64,000 nt of DNA from Pseudonocardia bannensis (GTDB lineage Bacteria; Actinomycetota; Actinomycetes; Mycobacteriales; Pseudonocardiaceae), in contig NZ_JAAXKZ010000012.1 of assembly GCF_012911875.1 (NCBI RefSeq), positions 20,351-84,350 of the forward strand, in the 5' to 3' direction. Positions 1-8,411 of the stretch are shown piece after piece; position 1 is the first letter of the stretch; each line of letters begins with the position of its first letter. Below the pieces are notes generated by a model, which was not told the DNA's origin, made no database searches, and saw only the letters and a list, made by a program, of their open reading frames with translations. Made by a program: the position numbers and the translations under genes.

Positions 1-189
1 GTCGGCCGCCCGGACCGCTCGAAGCACCGCGGACAGCGATGCCGGGACGCCCACGTCGCGCAGCAACGCGCCGAAGAGCGGGAGGTCGTGGTCGAGGTCC
101 CCGGTCCGCTGCAGGCGGCGGTCCCGTGCCGCGGCGACGAGGGAGTGCGGCGCGAGCGCCCCAGGGCGCTCGCGGCCATGGCGCACCAC
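1..189 (-). CDS. CoxE-like VWA-domain protein, N-terminal part (runs off the window)
   Basis: Only the first 63 codons lie in the window. The start is a GTG at 187-189, placed just after the TGA of the MoxR gene (191-193), as expected for a coupled operon. The segment LPLFGALLRDVGVPASLSAV is typical of the N-terminus of CoxE-like proteins, where a short helical region precedes a C-terminal von Willebrand A domain; the VWA domain itself would lie outside. In molybdenum hydroxylase operons MoxR (CoxD-like) and CoxE-like proteins form a chaperone pair for maturation of the Mo site, and here the gene follows a MoxR gene and the three hydroxylase subunits on the same strand. The identification rests on this short segment and the context. 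Confidence 0.6.
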   Translation of the reverse strand, partial: MVRHGRERPGALAPHSLVAAARDRRLQRTGDLDHDLPLFGALLRDVGVPASLSAVLRAVRAAD

Positions 190-190
190 C

Positions 191-1132
191 TCAGGCCGTC
201 CGGCCGTCCGGCAGCAAGCCGAACTCTCGGTACATCTGCTCGCTGTCCCGACCCAGGAACGCCGCGACGTCCTCGCTGTCCTTGAGCAGGCAGCCGATGG
301 TGTCCTGGACTCGTGCGCGATCGAGGTCGGTGGCGCCGAAGAGCGTCAGCGCGCGGAGCCAATCGATCGTCTCGGAGACACCGGGCGCCTTGCGGTAGTA
401 GCCGCCGCGCAGCCGCTGCACGAGCAGGCACCCGCGCTGCACCAGCCGCTCGGACGCCTCCGGCAACCGCGTGCGGACGATCTCGATCTCCCGCTCCAGA
501 CTGGGGAACGGGATCCAGTGGTAGAGACAGCGCCGGCGCAGCGCGTCGGACAGCGCCCGCGTGCGGTTCGCGGTGAGCACGATCGTGGGCCTGCGCTCGG
601 CGCGGATCGTGCCGATCTCAGGGATGGTCACCTGGAACTGGGAGAGCACCTCGAGCAGCAGCGCCTCGAACTCCTCGTCGGCCCGGTCCACCTCGTCGAT
701 CAGCAGCAGCACCGGCCGGTGCCTGTCGTCACCGGACGGCCAGATCGCCTCGAGGAGCGGCCGGCGCAGCAGGAACTCCGGCGAGAAGATCCGCGACCGG
801 ACCCCGCTCCCGGACAGCCCCTCGGCCTCGCCGATCCGAATGTCGAGCAGTTGCCGGGCGTAGTCCCACTCGTAGAGCGCATGGTGCGCCGACAACCCCT
901 CGTAGCACTGCAACCGCACCAGCCGGGCGCCCCGCACCGCCGCGAGGGCCTCGGCCACCGCCGTCTTCCCCACCCCGGGCTCCCCCTCCAGGAGAAGGGG
1001 AAGCTCGAGGTGGCCGGCCAGGTGCAGCACGGTCGCCAGCGGACGGTCGACGATGTAGTGCTGCGCGGCCAGCGCGGCGGTGAGCCCCCGCACCGGGTCG
1101 TCGTCCAGGTCCACGGGGGCCGCGTCAGCCAT
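191..1132 (-). CDS. MoxR-family AAA+ ATPase (CoxD-like)
   Basis: A 313-residue AAA+ ATPase of the MoxR class, expected to act as a cytoplasmic chaperone that remodels or activates the neighbouring molybdenum hydroxylase. Walker A is GEPGVGKT (residues 50-57), Walker B LLLIDEVD (142-149), sensor 1 lies in VLTANRTRALSDALRRRC (about 185-202), and the sequence around GTIRAERRPTIVLTAN is typical of MoxR. The ATG at 1130-1132 is chosen because it overlaps the end of the FeS-subunit gene by 8 nt (1125-1132); an upstream in-frame start would sit inside that gene. A CoxE-like gene follows directly. In Cox operons the homologue CoxD is needed for the mature active site; this role is inferred here. Confidence 0.88.
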   Translation of the reverse strand: MADAAPVDLDDDPVRGLTAALAAQHYIVDRPLATVLHLAGHLELPLLLEGEPGVGKTAVAEALAAVRGARLVRLQCYEGLSAHHALYEWDYARQLLDIRIGEAEGLSGSGVRSRIFSPEFLLRRPLLEAIWPSGDDRHRPVLLLIDEVDRADEEFEALLLEVLSQFQVTIPEIGTIRAERRPTIVLTANRTRALSDALRRRCLYHWIPFPSLEREIEIVRTRLPEASERLVQRGCLLVQRLRGGYYRKAPGVSETIDWLRALTLFGATDLDRARVQDTIGCLLKDSEDVAAFLGRDSEQMYREFGLLPDGRTA

Positions 1133-1697
1133 CGGCAGCCGGCGCCGCCACCGGACGCATGTTCTCCGCGGCCTCCATCGCGGCGTCAACGATGTGCTGG
1201 TATCCGGTGCACCGGCAGATGTTGCCGCCGATCGCCTTGCGCACCTCGTCGCGCGTCGGCTCCGGGTTGTCCTCGAGGTAGTCCTTGAGGACCATCAGCA
1301 TCCCCGGCGTGCAGAACCCGCACTGCAGCGCGTGACACTTGTGGAACGCCGCCTGCAGCGGATGCAGGTCGTCGTCCTGGGCGCCGAGCGCGTCGAGCGG
1401 CCGGTAGACCCCGGCGAGGCTCTGCGTCGTGATGTGCTCCAGCGGCGCGACCCGCTGTGGTGCGAGCCCCTCGACGGTGGTGACGCTGCGCCCGGCGACC
1501 TGCAGCGCCAGCACGTTGCAGGACTTGACGATGTCGCCGTCCACCTCGACCGCGCAGCAGCCGCAACGCGCCTCGAGACACCCGTTGTGCGTCCCGGTGT
1601 AGCCGGCGACGTCACGGATGAACTCCAGCAGCAGCGTGCGCTCGTCCACCTCGGCGGTGACCTCGGTGCCGTTGATCGTGAGGGTCATGGTCTGCAC
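1125..1697 (-). CDS. (2Fe-2S)-binding small subunit of a molybdenum hydroxylase (CoxS-like)
   Basis: A 190-residue small subunit of the xanthine-dehydrogenase/CO-dehydrogenase family, carrying electrons between the Mo site and FAD. Two [2Fe-2S] motifs are visible: the plant-ferredoxin-like cluster with C40, C45, C48 and C60 (GCLEARCGCC, with an extra C47), and the helical C-terminal cluster CGFC (126-129) and CRC (161-163). Length and motif order fit the family. The GTG at 1697 lies 2 nt after the stop of the FAD-subunit gene and has GGGGAG 6 nt upstream; an ATG three codons further in is an alternative. The order FAD, FeS downstream of the large subunit is one of the usual arrangements. Confidence 0.93.
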   Translation of the reverse strand: MQTMTLTINGTEVTAEVDERTLLLEFIRDVAGYTGTHNGCLEARCGCCAVEVDGDIVKSCNVLALQVAGRSVTTVEGLAPQRVAPLEHITTQSLAGVYRPLDALGAQDDDLHPLQAAFHKCHALQCGFCTPGMLMVLKDYLEDNPEPTRDEVRKAIGGNICRCTGYQHIVDAAMEAAENMRPVAAPAADG

Positions 1698-1699
1698 GG

Positions 1700-2596
1700 T
1701 CAGCTCCCCGCCGTCGTCGTGTGGGCCCGCTCGTGGGACCGCGCGATCGCGCGCCCGACGAGCACTCCGATGAGTTCGCGCTGGTAGCGGCGTACCGAGG
1801 TGGTGGCCTGCTCGGCGGGCAGCACCTCGTCGGCCGCCACGAGGCCGATCTCGACGGTGTCCACCGCCGTGGGGGTGCCGCCGACGAGCCGGTCCGCCGC
1901 GGTGGTCGCCAGGACAGGAGCGGGGTGAACCGCGCCCACCGTGACGCGGGCGTCCGCGACGGCCCCGTCAGCGCCGAGCCGCAGCGCGCACACCGCCGAG
2001 ACCAGCGCGGCGTCGAACACGCGGTAGCGGAACTTCTCGAACGCGACCCCGGAGAACCCGTCCTGCGGCCGGAACCGGACGGTCGTGAGGATCTCGCCGG
2101 GGCGCAGCACGGTGCCGCCCACCGGGTCGAAGAACTCCGCGGCCCGGATCGTCCGCCCGCCCCCGGCGCCGACGGTGTCCAGCTCCGCATCGAGTGCGAC
2201 CACCAGCGTCACCATGTCGAAGCGCGGGTCGGCGGCGCACAGCGCGCCGCCGATCGTGCCCATGGTGCGCACCGGCCGGTCGGCCAGGTCGCCGGCGACC
2301 GCGGCGATCTCGGTGTGCCATCCGCGGAGCGGTACCCCGGTGAGCTCGGCCTCGGCGAGCGCCGCGTAGGTGGTCGCGGCGCCGATCTCCAGGGCACCGG
2401 AGTCGGTGTAGCGCCAGCCGCGGAGGTCCGCGACCTCGGCCAGCGAGACCAGCGCCGAGGGGCGGGCGAGTCGCTCCTTCATCGCGAGCAGCAGCGTCTG
2501 GCCGCCGGCGATCACCTGAGCACCGGGGCCGTGCCGTTCGAGCAGGTCGACGGCCTCCCCCAGCCCCCGCGGGGAGTGGAAGCTGAACGGCTTCAC
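1700..2596 (-). CDS. FAD-binding medium subunit of a molybdenum hydroxylase (CoxM-like)
   Basis: A 298-residue FAD-binding subunit of the CoxM/xanthine-dehydrogenase-FAD family, passing electrons from the FeS clusters to an acceptor. The N-terminus KPFSFHSPRGLGEAVDLL followed by VIAGGQTLL is the usual FAD-pyrophosphate segment of this family, and TMGTIGGALCAADP in the middle corresponds to the second conserved FAD motif. The C-terminal CO_deh_flav_C domain ends in a helical tail. The GTG at 2594-2596 is chosen because it gives a 4-nt GTGA overlap with the large-subunit stop. The gene sits between the large and the FeS subunit. Confidence 0.92.
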   Translation of the reverse strand: MKPFSFHSPRGLGEAVDLLERHGPGAQVIAGGQTLLLAMKERLARPSALVSLAEVADLRGWRYTDSGALEIGAATTYAALAEAELTGVPLRGWHTEIAAVAGDLADRPVRTMGTIGGALCAADPRFDMVTLVVALDAELDTVGAGGGRTIRAAEFFDPVGGTVLRPGEILTTVRFRPQDGFSGVAFEKFRYRVFDAALVSAVCALRLGADGAVADARVTVGAVHPAPVLATTAADRLVGGTPTAVDTVEIGLVAADEVLPAEQATTSVRRYQRELIGVLVGRAIARSHERAHTTTAGS

Positions 2597-5121
2597 AGCA
2601 GCAGGTCTCCTTCGTCCGAGCCGGTCGGTGTGGGCCACTCGTCCGGCGTGCGCGGGCTGGTGAAGTCGGGCATGTCGTCGGGGTAACGGAAGCTGTCGAG
2701 CCCTCGGCGCTCCTTCTCGCGCAGGGCGAGCAGCATCCGGTCCGGGGTGATCGGCAGCGCGGTGAACCGGACGCCGGTGGCGTCGTAGACGGCGTTGCCG
2801 ATCGCGGCGGGCACCGGGCCGGTGCCGGACTCGCCGGCGCCCTTCTGCCCACCGGGGATGTTCACCGACGGGGCCGGGATCTCGAACATCTTGGTCAGCT
2901 CGGGCAGCTCGGTGGCGTACGGCGCCTGGTAGTCCTTGAAGCTGGCGTTGAGCAGGCGGCCCTGGTCGTCGTAGACGTAGTCCTCGCCCAGCGCCATGCC
3001 GATCCCCATCAGGAACCCGCCCTGGTGCTGACCCTCGACGATCAGCGGGTTGATCACCGTTCCGGTGTCGTGCGCCATCGCGTAGTCGATCACGGTGATT
3101 CGGCCCGTGTCAGGGTCGACGCGGACGTGCGCGGCGTGCGCGGCGCCGGAGTAGGTCACGCTGAAGTTGCCCGAGCCGTCGGGCGCCTCGCGCTCGGTCG
3201 GCGTGTCGTAGGTGGCCACCGCCTCGAGCGTCGGCTCGAACCCGGGCGGCAGCTGGTGGGTGCGGTACGCGGCGTACCCGGCCAGGTTCTCGAGGTACAG
3301 CCCGGTGTCGGGCAGGCCGCGGACGTGCACCCGGTCGTTGCCGGTGTCCAGGTCCTCGGGGTTGGCCTCCAGCACGTGCGCGGCGATGGCGACGACCTTC
3401 TCCCGCAGCCGCTCGGCGGCCTGTCGGCACGCCGTGCCGAGCACGGCCGCGGCCCGGCTGGCGTAGGTCCCGAGCCCGAACGGGGCGGTGGCCGAGTCCG
3501 GCGGGGCGAGCGCCACCTTCTCGAACCCGACCCCGAGCACGTCGCTCACGATCTGAGCGAGGAACGTGGCGTGGCCCTGGCCGTGCGAGACGTCACTGGA
3601 GAAGATCGTGACGGTGCCGTCGGTCTCCAGCCGGACCCGCACCGCCGACAGGTCGGTGTCGAGGGACGGGTGCCGGCAGCTGGTGTACTTCATCGAGACC
3701 GCCAGCCCGACCCCCTCGTTGGGCTCGGGCCGCGCCTTCTTCTCCCGCCACCCGATCGCCTCCGCGCACGTCTGCAGGCAGCGGTCGATCGAGGTGCTGT
3801 CGATGACCTGGCCCATCGGAGTGCGGTACGGGAAGGACTCCGGCTGCACGACATTGCGGGCCCGCAGGTCGAGCGGGTCCATGCCCAGCCGCTCGGCGGC
3901 CATGTCGACCAGCTGCTCCTTGGCCCAGATGGTCTCGGGGATGCCGAAGCCGCGCAGCGGCCCGGCCGGAGCGGTGTTGGTGTGGACGACGTCGGCGTCG
4001 ATGTGGATGTTCGGGATCGGGTACGGCAGCATCCCGACGTTCGTGCCGATGTGCACGACCTGGTTGCCCCACAGCGACTGCGCGCCGCAGTCGTGCACGA
4101 TGTAGTCGCGGTAGCCGGTGATCTCGCCGTCCCGCTTGAGGTACATCTCGGCGTAGCGCACCTGCCCGGTCCGGGCCGTGCCGGCGCGGAAGATCTCCCC
4201 GCGGCCCAGCACGAGGTGCACCGGTCTGCCGAGCTGCATGGAGAGCACCGACGCGATCACCTCGTGCGCGAACATCTGCGCCTTGGAGCCGAAGCCGGCG
4301 CCGACCTCGGGGATCACTACGCGCACGCGGTTGCGCGGGATCTGCAGCGTGTCGGCGAGGACGTCGCGCACCATGAAGATCGACTGCGTCGACGAGTAGA
4401 TCGTCAGCACACCGGTGAACGAGTCGTAGCTGGCCACGCAGCCGTGCGGGTCCAGCGCGGCACCGGCCTGCCGGTTGCTGACGAACCGCTGCCGCACCAC
4501 GACGTCGGCGTCGGCCGCGGCGGCCGCGGCGTCCCCGACCCGCACCCGGTAGCGGTCGAAGATGTTGCCCTCGCCGAACTCGTAGTTGATGCCCTCCTGG
4601 ATGAGCGGCGACTCCGGATCCAGGGCCCCCTCGGGGTCGACCAGCACGGGCAGTTCGTCGTAGTCGACCTCGATCACCTCGAGGGCGTCGAGCGCGGCGT
4701 ACTTGCTGTCCGCGACGACGGCGGCGATCTCCTGGCCCTCGTAGAGGATCTTGTCCGTGGCGAACGGGAAGTGGTCACCCACGAGCAGGTCCTGCATCAT
4801 GTCGCCCCACGGCTTGACCTTGCCGAGGAGGTCCTGCCCGCAGATCGCCCCGCGCACGCCCGGCTGCTGCAGCGCCTTCGACAGATCCACGCCGTTGAGC
4901 CGGGCGTGCGCCGTGGTGCTGCGGAGGATCTTGGCGTAGAGCATGCCGGGCAGCCGGATGTCGTCGATGAAGCGGGCGGTGCCGGTGAGCAGGGCCAGGT
5001 CCTCGGTGCGGGGCACCGAGCGGCCCACGAGCTTGTTCCCGGAGCCGGTCTCCCGGCGCTCGGGGGCGTGCCGCTCGGCCCGGGGGCGCGTCGGCGGGGC
5101 CGTCGGCAGGGTCTCAGTCAT
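2593..5121 (-). CDS. Molybdopterin-binding large subunit of a molybdenum hydroxylase; substrate unknown
   Basis: An 842-residue catalytic subunit of the xanthine-dehydrogenase family. The N-terminal part carries the hammerhead fold (VGRSVPRTEDLALLTGTARF) and the C-terminal part the Mo-cofactor domains, with GQGHATF and the catalytic-glutamate segment KGAGESGTGPVPAAIGNA near residue 770. The residues at the place of the CO-dehydrogenase active-site loop AYxCSFR read PAGPLRGFGIPE, so this is not a form I CO dehydrogenase; it belongs with the broad hydroxylase group acting on heterocycles, purines or aldehydes. It overlaps the FAD subunit by 4 nt and is preceded by GAGAGG. An FAD monooxygenase, a permease and an amidohydrolase upstream on the same strand suggest catabolism of an imported N-heterocycle or amide, which is inference. 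Confidence 0.9.
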   Translation of the reverse strand: MTETLPTAPPTRPRAERHAPERRETGSGNKLVGRSVPRTEDLALLTGTARFIDDIRLPGMLYAKILRSTTAHARLNGVDLSKALQQPGVRGAICGQDLLGKVKPWGDMMQDLLVGDHFPFATDKILYEGQEIAAVVADSKYAALDALEVIEVDYDELPVLVDPEGALDPESPLIQEGINYEFGEGNIFDRYRVRVGDAAAAAADADVVVRQRFVSNRQAGAALDPHGCVASYDSFTGVLTIYSSTQSIFMVRDVLADTLQIPRNRVRVVIPEVGAGFGSKAQMFAHEVIASVLSMQLGRPVHLVLGRGEIFRAGTARTGQVRYAEMYLKRDGEITGYRDYIVHDCGAQSLWGNQVVHIGTNVGMLPYPIPNIHIDADVVHTNTAPAGPLRGFGIPETIWAKEQLVDMAAERLGMDPLDLRARNVVQPESFPYRTPMGQVIDSTSIDRCLQTCAEAIGWREKKARPEPNEGVGLAVSMKYTSCRHPSLDTDLSAVRVRLETDGTVTIFSSDVSHGQGHATFLAQIVSDVLGVGFEKVALAPPDSATAPFGLGTYASRAAAVLGTACRQAAERLREKVVAIAAHVLEANPEDLDTGNDRVHVRGLPDTGLYLENLAGYAAYRTHQLPPGFEPTLEAVATYDTPTEREAPDGSGNFSVTYSGAAHAAHVRVDPDTGRITVIDYAMAHDTGTVINPLIVEGQHQGGFLMGIGMALGEDYVYDDQGRLLNASFKDYQAPYATELPELTKMFEIPAPSVNIPGGQKGAGESGTGPVPAAIGNAVYDATGVRFTALPITPDRMLLALREKERRGLDSFRYPDDMPDFTSPRTPDEWPTPTGSDEGDLLL

Positions 5122-5167
5122 TCCACGCCTCTCGTCGTACCGGCTCAGGTCAGCACGGGGGTCCGGG

Positions 5168-5581
5168 TCACCAGGTCAGATAGGAGATCGCCGCGAGCAT
5201 CCGGCGGCGCTCGGTCTCGTTGCCACGGATCTTGATCCGGCCGGCGATGGACTCGATGGCGGCGGTCGTCTCGTCGTAGTAGATCCGCTGCATGGTGTCG
5301 GCGAGCATCGTGGCGAGGATGCGGGGCCGCTCCGGCAGGCCGCTCTCCACGCTCAGGACGCTGCCCTCGTCGATGAGGACGGTGAAGTCCTCCTTCACGT
5401 CCGGCATGCGGACGACGAGCGGCCAGTCACGCCACTTCTTGACGGCCGCGACGGTGTCCTTGTTCGTGTTCCACTTGTGGAAGTAGTACTGCTCGAGGAT
5501 GTCTCGGAGGTACTCCTTGCCGACCACCTCCGGACGAGGGAGGTACTCGTAGCTCCCGGACACCTTCGCTTCTTGTGACAT
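5168..5581 (-). CDS. Small SCP2-like (sterol-carrier-type) protein
   Basis: A 137-residue acidic and aromatic-rich soluble protein without signal peptide or membrane segment. The central VVRMPDVKEDFTVLIDEGSV and the later AIESIAGRIKIRGNETERRR resemble the beta strand and glycine-rich loop of SCP2 lipid-transfer domains, where a conserved GKIKxxGD-like element is found; the match is by eye and incomplete. It lies between the FAD monooxygenase and the Mo-hydroxylase large subunit in the same direction, so it may bind a hydrophobic substrate or be an accessory subunit. The ATG at 5579-5581 is preceded by a repeated TAGG run that includes a usable Shine-Dalgarno sequence. Confidence 0.55.
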   Translation of the reverse strand: MSQEAKVSGSYEYLPRPEVVGKEYLRDILEQYYFHKWNTNKDTVAAVKKWRDWPLVVRMPDVKEDFTVLIDEGSVLSVESGLPERPRILATMLADTMQRIYYDETTAAIESIAGRIKIRGNETERRRMLAAISYLTW

Positions 5582-5664
5582 CGCGCTACCTACCTACCTA
5601 GTCGCTACGAATCGTTTCTCGACGGGGCCCATACTGTGCCCGGTTTCACACCGGCAGCCAAGCG

Positions 5665-6795
5665 TTACGTCGCGCCGACAGGGATGTGTCGGGCCGCCTT
5701 GTTCAACTGCTTCGCCACCCACGGCAGCTTCGTGGCGAGTTCGAGAACCTGGCTGCGGCGTGACGCGAACCGTTCCGGCCAGGCGCTGGCGACCCGTCCG
5801 TAGAGGTCGGTCCAGCGCTGCACGTGGTCGGTCAGCGGGCGTTCGTGTCGCTCCCAACTCTGCAGGGCGGTCGGCACGTCGGCGTGCTGGTCCAGGTACG
5901 TCGCGAGCGACAGGGCGTTCTGGAAGGTGAGGTTGGCGCCCTGGCCCAGGTTCGGCGGCTGGGCGTGCGCGGCATCGCCCACCACGGCGGCCCGCCCACG
6001 CGACCAGGCGCGGCAGGTCACCCGCATCGCCCGGTCCCAGCGGCCGACCTCGTCGATCCGCTCGATGATCCCACCCAGGTGTGGAAACGCTCCCAGCCAG
6101 CTCTGCTTGTCCACCGGTACGCGCCGGCCCGCCTCGTCATCCACGTTGCAGCAGAGGCAGACGTAGTTGACCTCGTCGGTGCACGGGTCGTAGAGCAACC
6201 GGCGCGAGCCGTTCCAGTACTCGGTGATCTCGGTCGAGGGGTCCTCCGGTCTGCGCGGGATGAGCAGCCGGGTGTAACCCTCGTCGAGGTAGTCCACGCG
6301 CTCGGTGAGCAGCATCGATTCCCGGACCCGGGAGAACACGCCGTCCGCAGCGACCACGAGGTCGGCCCGCCAGACCTTGCCGTCCTGGTCCTCCAGCTCA
6401 CCGCGCGGGTTGCCGCCGGTGATGACCGACCCGGCGATGATGTCGACGTCGAGTTCGATGGCCCGCGCGATCAGTGCGTCGTATAGGTCCGCACGCGGCG
6501 GCAGCAGCAGCCGGTCCGCGGCGCCGAAGGCCCGGTGCATCAGTGCCTTGCCGTCGGAGTCGCGCGCGACCAGGGTCTCGATCCGCTTGGCCCGCCGGGT
6601 GGCGGTCGCCTCGACTCCGAGGGCGGCGAGCGAGCGCAGACCGTTCTCCCACAGCCAGATCCCGGCGCCGAACATGCGCAGTTCGTTCGACCGCTCGTGG
6701 ACCCGCACCCGCCAGCCGCGCTGGGCGAGAGCGATTCCGACGGCCAGACCGCCCAGCCCCGCCCCGGCGATCTCCGCCTGCCTCGCCTTGGTCAC
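5665..6795 (-). CDS. FAD-dependent aromatic-ring monooxygenase (group A)
   Basis: A 376-residue single-component flavoprotein hydroxylase of the PHBH/UbiH type. It shows the Rossmann dinucleotide motif GAGLGGLAVG (residues 11-20), the DG motif in ADLVVAADGVFSR, and the GD motif GRAAVVGDAAHAQPPNLGQG, all in the right order. Such enzymes use NAD(P)H and O2 to hydroxylate aromatic or heteroaromatic acids; 6-hydroxynicotinate 3-monooxygenase and salicylate hydroxylase are relatives, but the substrate cannot be read here. The GTG start (6793-6795) has AAGGA 8 nt upstream. Next to a molybdenum hydroxylase it fits a two-step ring-hydroxylation pathway, which is inference. Confidence 0.88.
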   Translation of the reverse strand: MTKARQAEIAGAGLGGLAVGIALAQRGWRVRVHERSNELRMFGAGIWLWENGLRSLAALGVEATATRRAKRIETLVARDSDGKALMHRAFGAADRLLLPPRADLYDALIARAIELDVDIIAGSVITGGNPRGELEDQDGKVWRADLVVAADGVFSRVRESMLLTERVDYLDEGYTRLLIPRRPEDPSTEITEYWNGSRRLLYDPCTDEVNYVCLCCNVDDEAGRRVPVDKQSWLGAFPHLGGIIERIDEVGRWDRAMRVTCRAWSRGRAAVVGDAAHAQPPNLGQGANLTFQNALSLATYLDQHADVPTALQSWERHERPLTDHVQRWTDLYGRVASAWPERFASRRSQVLELATKLPWVAKQLNKAARHIPVGAT

Positions 6796-6920
6796 TGCGA
6801 CGTCCTTCCGATCGGTCGTTCAGGGGTGGTGCCGCGCCGCGGCCGGATCGAGCCCGGCCGCGGACGCGGCGGGAGCGCCACCACCGGGTGTGGGGTCCCG
6901 GCGGTCGGCTGGAGCCCGCG

Positions 6921-8339
6921 CTAGAGGCGCGAGGCGTCGGTGCGCTGGCGCAGGACCTGCGCCCGGTAGAAGCCGCCCCGCTTGGTCCGCGGCACCACGA
7001 ACTTGTCGTAGAGCGCGATGACGACGACCAGGGCGAACCAGGCGGCCGCTGCGTGCCAGTCGAGGACGGTGATGCCGAGGGCGATGAGCCCGGTGTAGAT
7101 GAGCAGGAACACCGCCAGCGGGACGCCGTACCGGACGGTGAGCGGCCGGTCGAGGTTCTTGCGGGCCCGCATCCGGATGAAGAACAGCGCCATCAGGAAG
7201 TACAACGTGGCCGACCACATCGACAGCATGTGGACGATGAAGGTGAAGTCCCGCCAGTAGACGCCGATCAGGGCGAATGCGGCCAGCACCAGGATGGCCA
7301 CCCACGGCACCGAGCGCGTCGAGTAGCGCCCGAAGGCCCGTGGCAGGGCGCCCTGCTGGGCATACAGCGCGACGATCTTGCCCATGGCCATGAAGAACAC
7401 GCTCAGCGTGGTGTAGGTCGCGATGAGCATGGTGATCAGCGCGAGGTAGAACAGCGGGTGCGTTGTCGCCTGGCCGAGACGCTCCTGGACGATGCCGACC
7501 GTCGGGACCGGGAGCAGAAGCAGCGCCGCCAGCGGCGCGCTGGCGAGGATCGCGAAGGCCAGCGGGATCTGCCGGATCCACAGCTGCCAGGCCGCGGAGA
7601 GCAGGCCGACGTCGCGGGACTGCTTGAAGTTCTGCCACTCGTCGACGAGGACCTGCTGCACCTCGAGGATGCCTGCCATGATCCCGAGCCAGAGCCCGCC
7701 GACGGTGAACAGCGTGAGCCAGTTGACCGGGCTCGGCGACTCCCAGTTGGCCGCCCAGAAGCCGCTGTCGGCGAACAGCCACCAGACCCCGACCGCGAGC
7801 ACGATGTCACCGACCAGCGTGACCACGACGAGCGCGGCCTGCACCTTGCCGGTGATCTGGTGGCCCATCAGGTTGAGCACGACAACCGGCACGATCACCA
7901 CGTACGGCCAGATCGCCACCGGCACGTCCGGGAACAGCAGCGTCAGCAGCCCCTCGGCGATCAGCAGCTCCAGCCACATGAACGCGCCGTACACCGGGGC
8001 GTAGAGGATGAAGTACGAGGTGCCCAGGGAGAACAGACCGGCTTCCCGGCCGTAGGACTGGATGGAGCCGGGCTCGGGTACCGCCGTGATCATCTCGCGG
8101 TAAAGCCACCAGGCGATGTTGATCACCACTGCGCCGGCCACGAACCCGATGAGGGTCCACTTGATCCCGTAGGCACTGGCGATGAAAACGATCCAGGCCC
8201 ACCCGGCGGTGAACAGCATCTCACCCGTGCCCATGGCGGACACGTCGAACCAGGACAGCGGCTTCTCGTCGACGAGGTCGAGGTCGAGGTCGTCGCCGTC
8301 CTCGTACTGCCCTTCGGGGACTTCCTTGCTGGTTGTCAT
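6921..8339 (-). CDS. APC-superfamily amino-acid/amine permease
   Basis: A 472-residue integral membrane protein with about 12 hydrophobic segments. The N-terminal MGTGEMLFTAGWAW and the following EPGSIQSYGREA are typical of the amino acid-polyamine-organocation superfamily, where the unwound helix 1 binds the substrate amine. It has a short acidic cytosolic N-terminus (EDGDDLDLDLVDE). The ATG at 8337-8339 follows GGGGAG by 6 nt and is preferred over an upstream in-frame start. It lies between the FAD monooxygenase and the amidohydrolase on the same strand, so it probably imports the substrate of the pathway. Substrate not readable. Confidence 0.88.
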   Translation of the reverse strand: MTTSKEVPEGQYEDGDDLDLDLVDEKPLSWFDVSAMGTGEMLFTAGWAWIVFIASAYGIKWTLIGFVAGAVVINIAWWLYREMITAVPEPGSIQSYGREAGLFSLGTSYFILYAPVYGAFMWLELLIAEGLLTLLFPDVPVAIWPYVVIVPVVVLNLMGHQITGKVQAALVVVTLVGDIVLAVGVWWLFADSGFWAANWESPSPVNWLTLFTVGGLWLGIMAGILEVQQVLVDEWQNFKQSRDVGLLSAAWQLWIRQIPLAFAILASAPLAALLLLPVPTVGIVQERLGQATTHPLFYLALITMLIATYTTLSVFFMAMGKIVALYAQQGALPRAFGRYSTRSVPWVAILVLAAFALIGVYWRDFTFIVHMLSMWSATLYFLMALFFIRMRARKNLDRPLTVRYGVPLAVFLLIYTGLIALGITVLDWHAAAAWFALVVVIALYDKFVVPRTKRGGFYRAQVLRQRTDASRL

Positions 8340-8411
8340 TCGGTCTCCCCGGTGATGGGAACGGGATGGGAGGGACTGCAACTGCAGGACCGACGGCCGG
8401 TGACCGGACCG

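Noticed and set aside
2593..5121. Aerobic CO dehydrogenase (CoxL)
   Set aside because: The form I active-site word AYxCSFR is absent; the corresponding region reads PAGPLRGFG, so only the broader hydroxylase family is supported.
3025..5235. Long plus-strand open reading opposite the Mo-hydroxylase large subunit
   Set aside because: Low-complexity Val/Arg/Asp-rich shadow of a gene with clear family motifs on the minus strand.
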